From: Rathayibacter sp. VKM Ac-2759
GTDB lineage: Bacteria > Actinomycetota > Actinomycetes > Actinomycetales > Microbacteriaceae
Direction of reading: 5' to 3'
Assembly (NCBI RefSeq): GCF_009834225.1
Contig: NZ_CP047176.1
Span: 3,720,001 to 3,784,000, forward strand
Length of the DNA: 64,000 nucleotides
Below the pieces are notes generated by a model. The model was not told the DNA's origin, ran no database searches, and was given only the letters and a program-made list of their open reading frames with translations. Position numbers and translations under genes: made by a program. Of the stretch, positions 17,828 through 25,680 are shown in pieces; within the stretch, counting starts at the first letter, position 1, and each line of letters starts with the position of its first letter.

Positions 17828-17843
17828 TCCAGCCTAGGCTGAG

Positions 17844-18011
17844 GCGACCGCCCCCTCCGGGCGAGGCGGACGGGGCGCGTGCCGCACCGTCCTCTCCGGG
17901 GTCACCCCGGGGCACGCAGACCGACCAGGCATCACGCCGCAGGCAACCGCCCGCGCTCCGCGCGGCTCACAGCCCGCACTTCTCGACAGGTCGCCCGGAG
18001 GGGGCGATCGC
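17844..18011 (-). ncRNA. Candidate retron msr-msd RNA locus
   Basis: Two 21-nt arms sharing the core CGCCCCCTCCGGGCGA lie in inverted orientation at 17844-17864 and 17991-18011. As minus-strand RNA they pair fully, with one U-G wobble; on the plus strand the same position is a C-A mismatch, which favours function on the strand of the reverse transcriptase gene. Between them are two stems: CCGCGC-GGA-GCGCGG (17951-17965) and a longer one with tip CCGGGG-TGA-CCCCGG (17896-17910) enclosed by GCGTGCC/GGCACGC (17877-17917). Order and position fit the a1-msr-msd-a2 plan of retrons. A priming AGC occurs in TGTGAGCC but is not proven. Alternative: each arm is itself a short palindrome and could be a REP-like copy. 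Confidence 0.45.
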
Positions 18012-18147
18012 CGCGCGCGCAAGGGTCCCGGAGAATCCCCTTTTCGGCGGGCACGAGTCGTAGCCTGGGGTCAGTCACTCCCCCTGACCGCCCTTGACCC
18101 CGGTGCCGGCGCCCTCGCGGGCGAGCCACTCGAGAAGAGGACCAGCG

Positions 18148-18639
18148 ATGGACCAGTGGCGCGACGAGCTCCCCGTCGAGGAGTGGGCCCCGGTGTTCTC
18201 GGGATCGGTGGACGCGGTGCCCCGCGAGACGCTCGAGGCCGCCGTCCGGATCCTCCGCCTCCTTCCCGGGATCGAGCGCCTGACCCTCTCGAGTCCGCAC
18301 GGACCGATCGGCGTCGAGCGCCGCTCCTCCGCGACCGCGTGGCAGGCCGCCGACCGCGTCACGATGGCGCTGCTGGCCTCGTCGCCCGAGGTGACGGGGA
18401 TCGTCGCGCACCCCTACGATCCGCGCGACGGGCTGCGGATGGCGACGCCGTCCGACCCGTTCCTCACCCGCGACGGAGGCGTTCCCGCCGCGATCAGCGC
18501 GTCCGAGTACCTCGGCGAGATCACGCCGGACGAGGCGGCGCGGCGGCGGCGCCTGCACCTGGACGGCGTCGATGCGGAGGATCCGCTGCAGACCCTCTGG
18601 GACGCGGAGGAGCCGCACCCCCCGGACCCGGTCGCCTGA
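18148..18639 (+). CDS. Hypothetical protein, 163 residues
   Basis: A soluble acidic protein of 163 residues that I do not recognise. It starts MDQWRDELPVEEWAPVFSGS, with a ribosome site AAGAGGA before the ATG, and contains a helical middle (VPRETLEAAVRILRLLPGIE; SSATAWQAADRVTMALLAS) and an acidic C-terminal region. It is divergent from the reverse transcriptase and shares its upstream region, including an inverted repeat GGTCAG/CTGACC at 18069-18090. No membrane segment or signal peptide. Any link to the putative retron is positional only. Confidence 0.65.
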   Translation: MDQWRDELPVEEWAPVFSGSVDAVPRETLEAAVRILRLLPGIERLTLSSPHGPIGVERRSSATAWQAADRVTMALLASSPEVTGIVAHPYDPRDGLRMATPSDPFLTRDGGVPAAISASEYLGEITPDEAARRRRLHLDGVDAEDPLQTLWDAEEPHPPDPVA

Positions 18640-18656
18640 CGGCGCCTCCACTCTCC

Positions 18657-18696
18657 AGAAGTTGTCGCACTCGACGCCCAGTGCGACAACTCCTGC
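18657..18696. repeat. GTTGTCGCACT hairpin (family B), single copy
   Basis: GTTGTCGCACT and AGTGCGACAAC form a perfect 11-bp stem around an 8-base CGACGCCC loop. The same hairpin occurs four times at 20151-20439 and three times at 36072-36280. It lies 18 bases after the stop of the 163-residue protein gene. Confidence 0.9.
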
Positions 18697-18738
18697 GTTC
18701 TCGACGCGCGGGGTGAGCGAGCGCGACGTGTGCAAGAC

Positions 18739-18760
18739 TGTTCATATGAACAAGCGTTCA
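18739..18760 (+). promoter_or_regulatory. ArsR-type operator before the efflux gene
   Basis: TGTTCATATGAACA is a perfect 14-bp palindrome. It overlaps a second imperfect one, TGAACAAGCGTTCA, so that half-sites TTCA/TGAA repeat every 10-12 bp, as in SmtB/CzrA operators. It ends 14 bases before the efflux start and includes the ribosome-site flank, so bound repressor would block transcription start. The likely ligand is the product of the ArsR gene at 19730. Confidence 0.7.
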
Positions 18761-18774
18761 GAGGAGTGGTAGCC

Positions 18775-19686
18775 ATGGGTGCAGGGCACTCGCACGGAGT
18801 CGGCGGCCACGCCGGATCCGCGGCCTCGCGCCACCGGCGCCCCCTCGTCATCGCGTTCGCCCTGACCGCGGCGTACATGATCGTCGAGTTCGTGGTCGGC
18901 TTCAGCACCGGCTCGCTCGCCCTCATCTCGGACGCCGCCCACATGGGCACTGACGTCATCGCCCTCGGCATGTCGATCGCCGCGATCTCGCTCGCCGCCC
19001 GCCCCGCCGCGAAGAGCCGCACCTACGGCTCCTACCGCCTCGAAGTGCTCGCCGCGCTCGCGAACGGCCTGCTGCTCTTCGGCGTCGCCGGCTTCGTGAT
19101 CGTGGAGGCGGTGCGCCGCTTCGCCGAGCCGCCCGCGGTTCCCGGCGCACCCCTCCTGATCACCGCGATCGCGGGCCTGGCGGTCAATCTGGTGAGCCTC
19201 CGCCTGCTGTCGGTCGGCGCGAGGGAGAGCATCACGCTCCGCGGCGCCTCGCTCGAAGTGCTCGGCGACGCGCTGGGCTCGGTCGGCGTCATCGTCGCGG
19301 CGATCGTGCTGATGACCACCGGCTGGGCGTGGGCCGACCCGATCGTCGGCGTGCTGATCGGGCTGCTGATCCTGCCGCGCACCTGGTCGCTGACCCGCCA
19401 GGCCCTCGGCATCCTGATGGAGTCGGCGCCCGCCCACGTCGACCTCGCCGCCGTGGAGCGCGACGTGTGCGCGGTGCCGGGCGTGCTGGCGATGCACGAC
19501 CTGCACGTCTGGACCATCACCTCCGGCATGGAGAGCGCGAGCGGTCACATCGTGGTCGCCCCGGACGCCGACTACCGCACGGCGCTCAGCGCGGTGCTCG
19601 CGGTTCTGCGGGAGGATCATGGCATCGACCACGCGACGATCCAGTGCGAGCCGGAGGAGTTCCCGGAGAAGACGCACCGGGCCTGA
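18775..19686 (+). CDS. Cation diffusion facilitator (metal efflux) transporter
   Basis: A 303-residue CDF exporter that swaps cytoplasmic divalent metal (zinc, cobalt or similar) for protons. The N-terminus has a His-rich start (AGHSHGVGGH). Six membrane helices follow, with the metal-site signatures SDAAHMGTD in helix 2 and EVLGDALGSVGV in helix 5. A soluble C-terminal domain (residues about 215-295) holds MHDLHVWTITSG and GHIVV typical of the metal-binding tail. Start ATG 18775 is preceded by GAGGAG. An ArsR operator lies directly upstream, and the ArsR gene follows 43 bases after the stop, giving a self-regulated efflux operon. Confidence 0.92.
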   Translation: MGAGHSHGVGGHAGSAASRHRRPLVIAFALTAAYMIVEFVVGFSTGSLALISDAAHMGTDVIALGMSIAAISLAARPAAKSRTYGSYRLEVLAALANGLLLFGVAGFVIVEAVRRFAEPPAVPGAPLLITAIAGLAVNLVSLRLLSVGARESITLRGASLEVLGDALGSVGVIVAAIVLMTTGWAWADPIVGVLIGLLILPRTWSLTRQALGILMESAPAHVDLAAVERDVCAVPGVLAMHDLHVWTITSGMESASGHIVVAPDADYRTALSAVLAVLREDHGIDHATIQCEPEEFPEKTHRA

Positions 19687-19729
19687 GCGCCGCCCCTCGT
19701 CCCGCCCGATCCTCGCCTCCGGAGCCCCC

Positions 19730-20137
19730 ATGCCAGCCGACACCCCCCGCCCGCACGGCGACGAGGCGCGCACCGGGCTCCCCTCCGACGCCGCGATCGC
19801 CGACCTGGCCGACGTCTTCGGGCTGCTCGGCGACCCGGGGCGGATGCGGATCCTGCTCGCCCTGCTCGGCGGCCCCCTCCGGGTGAACGAGCTCTCGGAC
19901 CGCAGCGGACTCAGCCCCTCCGCGACCTCGCACGCCCTGCGGCTGCTGCGCTCGCACCGCGTCGTGGAGGCGCACCGCGAGGGCCGCACCGCCGAGTACG
20001 CGCTCGCCGACGAGCACGTGCGCGACTTCCTCGAGCTCGGCCTCGCCCACGTCGGCCACACCGTCCTGGTGCACACGGTCGCCGCCCCCTCCCCCGACGC
20101 ACCCGCGGAGGCGTGCGACCCGCCCGCGCACCCCTGA
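19730..20137 (+). CDS. ArsR/SmtB-family metal-sensing repressor (alpha5 site)
   Basis: A 135-residue winged-helix repressor. The DNA-reading helix is in DRSGLSPSATSHALRLLRSHRVV. The C-terminal helix reads ADEHVRDFLELGLAHVGH. Its D-x-H-(10)-H-x2-H spacing matches exactly the alpha5 zinc/cobalt site of CzrA and SmtB (Asp84, His86, His97, His100 in CzrA). There is no CxC motif in helix 3, so arsenic or cadmium sensing is unlikely. It lies downstream of the efflux gene and would bind the TGTTCATATGAACA operator, releasing it when metal is high. The ribosome site is weak, which suits low repressor levels. Confidence 0.88.
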   Translation: MPADTPRPHGDEARTGLPSDAAIADLADVFGLLGDPGRMRILLALLGGPLRVNELSDRSGLSPSATSHALRLLRSHRVVEAHREGRTAEYALADEHVRDFLELGLAHVGHTVLVHTVAAPSPDAPAEACDPPAHP

Positions 20138-20150
20138 CCGCGCCCACTCC

Positions 20151-20439
20151 GCAAGAGTTGTCGCACTCGACCACCCAATGCGACAACTCCTGCGCACTCG
20201 CTCGGGCCACCGCCCTGCACACGCCCACTCCGCAGGAGTTGTCGCACTCGACCACCCAGTACGACAACTCCTGCGTTCTCGCTCGGGCCACCGCCCTGCA
20301 CGCACCCACTCCGCAAGAGTTGTCGCACTCGACCACCCAGTACGACAACTTCTGCGTTCTCGCTCGAGCCACCCGCCCTCGCGCGCACCCACTCCGCAGG
20401 TGTTGTCGCACTCGACCACCCAATACGACAACTCCTGCG
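20151..20439. repeat. Four tandem copies of the GTTGTCGCACT hairpin (family B)
   Basis: Hairpin units begin at about 20151, 20232, 20313 and 20396, giving a period of 81, 81 and 83 bp. Each unit has GAGTTGTCGCACTCGACCAC and then CC(A)A(T/G)-(T/G/A)CGACAACTCCTGCG-like right arms. The linkers are also related (CTCGGGCCACCGCCCTGCAC; CCCACTCCGCA). Loops and linkers carry compensating or neutral changes, so the stem is the conserved part. The array fills the gap between the arsR stop and the galactanase promoter. It is not a CRISPR array: linkers are copies, not unique spacers. Confidence 0.88.
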
Positions 20440-20508
20440 CACTCGCGCACCGAGCCATCCGGAGGCGCACCCGCGCCCCCCGGCCGCACCGCGCACGCAC
20501 CTTCCGCT

Positions 20509-20558
20509 TGTTGACGTGAACATGTAGGGTCGGCCCCTGAGCGTGTTCACGTGAACAC
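20509..20558 (+). promoter_or_regulatory. Twin LacI-type operators at the GH30 promoter
   Basis: Operator 1 TGTTGACGTGAACA (20509-20522) and operator 2, the perfect palindrome GTGTTCACGTGAACAC (20543-20558), have centres 35 bp apart. A -10-like TAGGGT (20525-20530) lies between them. The same motif pair at the same spacing lies at 30050-30099 before the sugar importer. The most likely ligand is the LacI protein encoded at 28930-29970. Confidence 0.75.
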
Positions 20559-20593
20559 ACTCGACTTTCACAGGCGAAAGAGAGACCGCATCA

Positions 20594-23500
20594 ATGTCGA
20601 TGTCCGCGAGAAGACTCGCCGCGCTCGCCACGAGCGCCGCCCTGGCTGCCGGAGCGCTGCTCGCAGTGCCCGCCGCCGCAGCACCCGCCCAGGCGGCCGA
20701 CGCGTTCCGGATCACCCCCAACCCCGCCACCGCGGGTGAGGCCTACGAGGGCTGGGGCACCAGCCTCGTCTGGTTCGCCAACGCGACCGGGAACTACCCC
20801 GAGGCCCTCCGCGAGGAGCTCTACCAGAAGGTGTTCGGCGAGGACGGCCTCGATCTGAACATCGCGCGCTACAACATCGGCGGCGGCAACGCCTCCGACG
20901 TGAAGGACTACCTGCGCCCCGGCGGCGCGGTCGAGGGCTGGTGGAAGCCCGACACGACCGGCGCGCAGTACAGCGGGACCACGACGAACCTCGCCGACCG
21001 CGACGCCCTGCTCGCGAAGTGGAACGCCGACGACCCCGCCTCCTACGACTGGACCGCCGACGAGACGCAGCGCTGGTGGGTCGAGAAGCTCGCCGAGGAG
21101 CAGCAGATCTCGCACTGGGAGGCGTTCGCCAACTCCGCCCCGTACTTCATGACCGAGAGCGGCTACGTCTCCGGAGGCTTCAACGCCTCGAGCGAGCAGC
21201 TCAAGCCCGCCGCCGAGCAGCAGTTCGCGAAGTACCTCGTGAACGTCACCGAGCACCTCGAGGACGAGTACGGCATCGAGTTCGACACGCTCGACCCCTT
21301 CAACGAGCCGAACACCAACTACTGGGGCACGCAGCTCACCAACGGCGTCCCGACCGGCGGACGGCAGGAGGGCATGCACATGGGCCCGACCCGCCAGGCC
21401 GACCTGATCCCCGACGTGGCCGCCGCGCTCGACGCCTCGACCACCGACGCCGGCCTCGCCGCGATGGACGAGACCAACCCCAGCATCTTCAAGACCAACT
21501 GGGCCGCCTACTCCGCTGCGGTCCGCGCCGAGGTCGACCGGATGAACGTGCACACCTACGGCACCTCGGACCGCCTCGCCGTGCGCGACCTCTCGAAGCA
21601 GGCCGACACCGACCTGTGGATGAGCGAGATCGAGGGCAACTGGGTCTCGGGCTACGACCCGGTCAACATCGAGAACGGCCTCGGCATCGCGAGCCGCATC
21701 ACCGACGACCTCCGCGAGCTCGAGCCGAAGGCCTGGGTGCTCTGGCAGCCGGTCGAGGACCTCTACAACATGAGCCCGAAGGGCGAGAACCTCAACTGGG
21801 GCTCGATCTTCATCGACCTCGACTGCAAGCCGTACCAGGAGGGCGGCCAGGAGGTCTGGAAGTCGGCCCGTCGCGTCGCCGACGCCGGGGGCGACTCCAC
21901 CAAGGCCCCGGTCTGCGGAGTCGAGACCAACTCGAAGTTCAACACCATCCGCAACTTCACCAAGTTCATCCACGAGGGCGACCGCCTGATGTCGGTGAAC
22001 GGCACCGCCAGCACCGCCGCCGTCCGCGCCGACGGCTCGGGCGCGACCATCGTGCACAGCAACAGCGCCACGACCTCGCAGACGATCACGCTCGACCTCT
22101 CGCGCTTCGGCACGATCGCCGAGGGCGCGAAGGTCACCCCGTACGTCACGACGCAGGCCTCCTCGGCCGCCGCGCCCACGAGCAACGCGCTCGTGCAGAA
22201 GACCGCGGTCGTCATCGACCGGGAGTCGCGCACCGCGACGGTCACCGTGCCCGCCAAGTCGGTCACCACCTTCGCGATCGACGGAGTGTCGGGAGTCGCC
22301 GACTCCGCCCCCGCCCTGCGCGACGGCCACCACTACCAGCTGGTCGGCACGCAGAGCGGCAAGGCCCTGACCGCGACGACCACCGGAGCCGCGACCACGA
22401 TCACGACGCTCGCCACCGACTCCACCGCCGCCGCGAAGCAGAACTGGACGGTGCACGAGGTGCCCGCCGGCGAGCGCGAGGCCACCCGCCGCGTCGTCCT
22501 GCAGACCAGCGACGGTCGGGTCCTCGGCGCGACGACCTCCGGGACCGACCTGCGCTCGGTCTCGGTCGACTCGGCGAAGGGCGCGGCCGCGACCCGCTGG
22601 ATCGTCAACTCGACCGACGGCGTGAACTTCACGCTCGTCAACGAGGCGCTCGCCCAGTCGCTCGACGTCAACCAGGCCTCGAGCGCCGAGAACACCACGG
22701 TCGGCGTCTACGGGTCCAACGGCGGAGCGAACCAGTCGTGGACCCTCCGCGATCTGGCCCCGGCCGCGACGCAGACGGTCGCCGTCCGCACCACCGTGGG
22801 CGTCGCTCCGACCCTGCCCGCGAGCATCACCCCGCAGTACTCGTGGGGAGCGGGCTCGCCGGTCGCCGTCACCTGGCAGCGCCCGGCCGACTCGGCCTAC
22901 GGCACCGCCGGACGCGTCGAGGTGAAGGGCACGGCGACCGACCTGTTCGGCCAGTCGATCCCCGTCACCGCGCTCGTCGACGTCGGCGGGCTGACCGCGA
23001 CCGACCCGGTCTCGGTGACCGTCGCCTCCGGAGCGAGCGTCGCGGGAGTGAAGGCCGCCGCCCCCACCACCGTGCCCGCCCGCGTCGGCGCCTCGACCAG
23101 CACCTTCGCGGTGCCGGTCACCTGGGACTGGACGCCGCTCACCTCGGCCTCCCTCGCCCAGCCCGGCTCGGTGACGGTCCCGGGCACCGCGACCGCCGAC
23201 GGCGCCACGCTGCCGGCGACCCTCACGGTGCTGGTCACCGCGGGCACGCTCCGCAACTTCAACCCCGATGCGGGCATCGTCGCCACGGCGACGTCGTCCG
23301 AGTCGGGCTACGGACCGGAGCGCACCCGCAACGGCGTCGACGGAGACAAGGGCTGGTCGAACTGGGTCAGCGGCACCAAGGCCGCGCAGAGCACCCTGAC
23401 CTACACCTTCCCCGCGACCCGTCAGGTGCAGCAGGCGACGGTGCAGTTCCTGCGCGACGGAGGCACCAGCTGGGCGCAGACCTACCAGCTGCAGTACCAG

Positions 23501-24256
23501 GGCGCCGAGGGCGGCACGTGGACCTCGGTCCCCGGCTACGAGTCCGCGGTGGCGCTGGCGTCGCCCGCCGACGGCACGGCGCCGATGATCTCGGCCACGT
23601 TCGCCCCGGTCACGGCCAAGGCCTTCCGCGTCGTGATGAACGCGTATGCCAACACGCACCTCATCGTGTCCGAGGTGAAGCTGTTCGAGTCGGTCGCCTC
23701 GCCCGCCGCGGTCAGCACCCTCGGGGCGCTGCGCGTGAACGGAGTCGGCGTCGCCGGCTTCGACCCCGCCCGCACCTCGTACGCGGTGACCGTCGAGGGC
23801 ACGACGATGCCGGTGATCACCGCGGTGGCCACCGACTCGGCGGCGAAGGTGCGCGTCACCCAGCCGACCAGCGCGAACGGCGGAGTCGCCTCCATCGCCG
23901 TGACCGCGGCCGACGGCTCGGCGACCACCACGACGACGGTGACGGTGACGCTGAAGCAGCCCGCCGCCCTCGCCGTCGCGGTGACCGCGACGACCCGCTG
24001 CATCGCCGGCAAGGTGACGCTGACGGTGACGGCGCAGAACAACGCGGCCGTGCCGGTGTCGATGACGATCGCCTCGGCCCACGGGTCGAAGGAGTTCACC
24101 GGAGTCGCCCCCGGCAAGAACGCCAGCGCCGCCTTCTCGACGCGCGCCGCCTCGGTGCCCGCCGGCGAGGCGACGGTCACGGCGACCGGCACCGTCGACG
24201 GCAAGACCGTCACCACGGTGGTCCCGGCCGCGTACGCCGCGCGCAGCTGCAGCTGA
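20594..24256 (+). CDS. Secreted multidomain GH30 glycosidase (endo-beta-1,6-galactanase-like)
   Basis: A 1220-residue secreted enzyme. Signal peptide about 1-34 (ALAAGALLAVPAAAAPAQA). The catalytic GH30 barrel (about 36-560) has acid/base Glu238 in DPFNEPNTNYWG and probable nucleophile Glu345 in MSEIEGNW; the sequence GGGNASDVKDYL and the overall plan resemble bacterial endo-beta-1,6-galactanases. A ricin-type trefoil follows (about 575-715, ending NQSWTL), then two Ig-like modules (about 730-880), an F5/8 or CBM32-like domain (about 885-1035, WSNWVSG), and cadherin-like and C-terminal beta domains. No sortase signal. It would cut galactan side chains outside the cell. The operator pair upstream links it to the importer and GH35 gene 10 kb away. 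Exact linkage specificity is inferred. Confidence 0.87.
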   Translation: MSMSARRLAALATSAALAAGALLAVPAAAAPAQAADAFRITPNPATAGEAYEGWGTSLVWFANATGNYPEALREELYQKVFGEDGLDLNIARYNIGGGNASDVKDYLRPGGAVEGWWKPDTTGAQYSGTTTNLADRDALLAKWNADDPASYDWTADETQRWWVEKLAEEQQISHWEAFANSAPYFMTESGYVSGGFNASSEQLKPAAEQQFAKYLVNVTEHLEDEYGIEFDTLDPFNEPNTNYWGTQLTNGVPTGGRQEGMHMGPTRQADLIPDVAAALDASTTDAGLAAMDETNPSIFKTNWAAYSAAVRAEVDRMNVHTYGTSDRLAVRDLSKQADTDLWMSEIEGNWVSGYDPVNIENGLGIASRITDDLRELEPKAWVLWQPVEDLYNMSPKGENLNWGSIFIDLDCKPYQEGGQEVWKSARRVADAGGDSTKAPVCGVETNSKFNTIRNFTKFIHEGDRLMSVNGTASTAAVRADGSGATIVHSNSATTSQTITLDLSRFGTIAEGAKVTPYVTTQASSAAAPTSNALVQKTAVVIDRESRTATVTVPAKSVTTFAIDGVSGVADSAPALRDGHHYQLVGTQSGKALTATTTGAATTITTLATDSTAAAKQNWTVHEVPAGEREATRRVVLQTSDGRVLGATTSGTDLRSVSVDSAKGAAATRWIVNSTDGVNFTLVNEALAQSLDVNQASSAENTTVGVYGSNGGANQSWTLRDLAPAATQTVAVRTTVGVAPTLPASITPQYSWGAGSPVAVTWQRPADSAYGTAGRVEVKGTATDLFGQSIPVTALVDVGGLTATDPVSVTVASGASVAGVKAAAPTTVPARVGASTSTFAVPVTWDWTPLTSASLAQPGSVTVPGTATADGATLPATLTVLVTAGTLRNFNPDAGIVATATSSESGYGPERTRNGVDGDKGWSNWVSGTKAAQSTLTYTFPATRQVQQATVQFLRDGGTSWAQTYQLQYQGAEGGTWTSVPGYESAVALASPADGTAPMISATFAPVTAKAFRVVMNAYANTHLIVSEVKLFESVASPAAVSTLGALRVNGVGVAGFDPARTSYAVTVEGTTMPVITAVATDSAAKVRVTQPTSANGGVASIAVTAADGSATTTTTVTVTLKQPAALAVAVTATTRCIAGKVTLTVTAQNNAAVPVSMTIASAHGSKEFTGVAPGKNASAAFSTRAASVPAGEATVTATGTVDGKTVTTVVPAAYAARSCS

Positions 24257-24269
24257 CGCACGGCCCCTC

Positions 24270-24305
24270 GTGACCGCCTCCGCCCTCCGGGGTGGGGGCG
24301 GTCAC
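24270..24305 (+). terminator. Terminator hairpin after GH30 gene
   Basis: GTGACCGCCTCCGCCC pairs with GGGTGGGGGCGGTCAC (one bulge) 13 bases after the stop codon. It is followed by GTCGTTGTC, a weakly T-containing tail. Confidence 0.75.
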
Positions 24306-24348
24306 GTCGTTGTCGGGGCGCCCGCCCTGTGGGGCGCGCCCCTCGCCC

Positions 24349-24477
24349 GCTGGTCGAGTAGCCGCCGGAGGCGGCGTATCGAGACCCACCACGGCCAGAA
24401 GAAGCGTCGTCAGACCTCACCATCCGCACTCGGTGGATCTCGATACGCCCGCTCCGCGGGCTACTCGATCAGCAGGC
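24349..24477. repeat. Two REP-like elements (family A)
   Basis: Copies at 24349-24398 (GCTGGTCGAGTAGCCGCC...GGCGGCGTATCGAGACCC) and 24432-24477 (GGATCTCGATACGCCC...GGGCTACTCGATCAGCAGG) face each other. Inner arms differ between copies (GCCGCCGGAGGCGGC versus CCCGCTCCGCGGG) yet remain self-complementary, showing compensatory change. Confidence 0.85.
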
Positions 24478-24489
24478 GGGGGGACGGCG

Positions 24490-25380
24490 TCAGTGCGCCT
24501 CGACCGGCTTCCCGCGCTTGAGCAGCCGCGAGACGCCCGTGATCACGGCGACGACGATCAGCCCGAGCACGAGGCCGAACACCATCGAGACGGCGGTGTC
24601 CGCGAGCCAGACCACGATCGGGCCGGCGCCCTCGACGGCGTGCGTGACGACGTGCACGAGGTCCTCGGGAGCGTGCCAGAACGTCTCGGCCAGGTTCGAG
24701 ATCACGAGGTGCCCGCCGACCCACAGCATGGCGAGCGTGCCGATGATGCTGATGCCGCGGAAGACGGCCGGCATCGACGCGACGATGCGCGCGCCGGTGC
24801 GGCGGACTCCGCGCGCCGCGTTCTTCATCAGGCGCAGGCCCATGTCGTCGATCTTCACGAGCAGCGCGACCGCGCCGTAGACGAGCAGCGTCATCCCGAG
24901 GCCGACCACGGCGAGCGCGCCGAGCGTGCCTCCGAAGCCGAGGTCGGTGTCGAGGCCGTCGAGCGCGATCAGCATGATCTCGGTGCTCAGGATGAGGTCG
25001 GTGCGGATCGCGCCGAAGACGAGCTTCTTCTCGTCCCGCGCCTCCGTCTCGCCGGCCTGGTGGTGCACGCCGAACCACTCCAGCACCTTCTCGGCGCCCT
25101 CGAAGCAGAGGAACGTGCCGCCGATGATCAGCAGGTAGGGCAGCACCCACGGCGCGAACGACGAGAGCAGCAGCGCCAGCGGGATGATGATGACGAACTT
25201 GTTGAAGAGGCTGCCGAGCGCGATCCTCCACACCACGGGCAGCTCGCGCGCGGGCGTGAGCCCCTGCACGTACTGCGGGGTGACGGCCGCGTCGTCGATG
25301 ACGACACCCGCCGTCTTCGCGCTCGCCTTCAGGGCGGCGGTGAGGATGTCATCGACAACCGCGAGCAGGCCGACCGACAT
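24490..25380 (-). CDS. DUF808 (YedI-like) membrane protein
   Basis: A 296-residue integral membrane protein of the DUF808/YedI family. The N-terminus SVGLLAVVDDILTAALKASAKTAGVVIDD is characteristic, followed by AVTPQYVQGL, helices such as FVIIIPLALLLSSFAPWVLPYLLIIGG, the block GTFLCFEGAEKVLEW, and several C-terminal helices. The family has no established biochemical function; a transport role is usually assumed. It stands alone, flanked by family A repeats on both sides. Confidence 0.85.
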   Translation of the reverse strand: MSVGLLAVVDDILTAALKASAKTAGVVIDDAAVTPQYVQGLTPARELPVVWRIALGSLFNKFVIIIPLALLLSSFAPWVLPYLLIIGGTFLCFEGAEKVLEWFGVHHQAGETEARDEKKLVFGAIRTDLILSTEIMLIALDGLDTDLGFGGTLGALAVVGLGMTLLVYGAVALLVKIDDMGLRLMKNAARGVRRTGARIVASMPAVFRGISIIGTLAMLWVGGHLVISNLAETFWHAPEDLVHVVTHAVEGAGPIVVWLADTAVSMVFGLVLGLIVVAVITGVSRLLKRGKPVEAH

Positions 25381-25472
25381 GTGCGACTCCTTGGATTAGG
25401 TCCGGGTGAGAGGGCTCACAGTATCGCGGGCGCACGGCCTCGCCGGTGCGGGACCCCGCCTCCAGACGTGCA

Positions 25473-25590
25473 GGGATCTCGATACGCCCGCTGCGCGAGC
25501 TGCGGGCTCGATCAGGAGGGGAGTCGACGCCCGTCATGACTCTCGTGCCGCCCTGCCCTGTCCGAGCCTGCTGGTCGAGCGGCCCGCGGG
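25473..25590. repeat. Degenerate REP-like element and half element (family A)
   Basis: A worn copy at 25473-25518 (GATCTCGATACGCCCGCTGC...GGGCTCGATCAGGAGG, the TAC of CTACTCGA lost) and a half element at 25568-25590 (CTGCTGGTCGAGCGGCCCGC). Between the half element and the HNH start at 25681 lies sequence similar to that upstream of the paralogue at 57796. Confidence 0.7.
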
Positions 25591-25680
25591 TTGTTCCTCC
25601 ACAGCCCCTCCGAGGCGCGAGTCGTCCCGTTCCGGCGCACTCGCCGCTCCGGTGTCGGTGCTCCCCGCTTCACTGTTCGT

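Noticed and set aside
16497..18011. Group II intron or diversity-generating retroelement
   Set aside because: No maturase X or endonuclease domain, no intron domain V-like motif, and no variable-protein/template repeat pair beside the RT.
18061..18110. Terminator for the reverse transcriptase or ncRNA at the GGTCAG/CTGACC repeat
   Set aside because: It lies upstream of both divergent units, so a terminator role is not supported; possibly part of a promoter.
20151..20439. CRISPR array
   Set aside because: Linkers are near copies of one another rather than unique spacers, units are 81 bp, and no cas genes are present.
20113..20514. Open frames through the tandem hairpin array
   Set aside because: They only translate the repeat (ELSHSTTQ-like periods); no ribosome site and no conservation of coding over pairing.
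20591..24082. A long open frame (over 1100 codons) on the minus strand opposite the GH30 gene
   Set aside because: Its translation is Arg/Gly/Val/Asp-rich low-complexity protein without family features, as expected for the antisense of a very GC-rich gene; the plus strand has signal peptide, catalytic motifs and domains.
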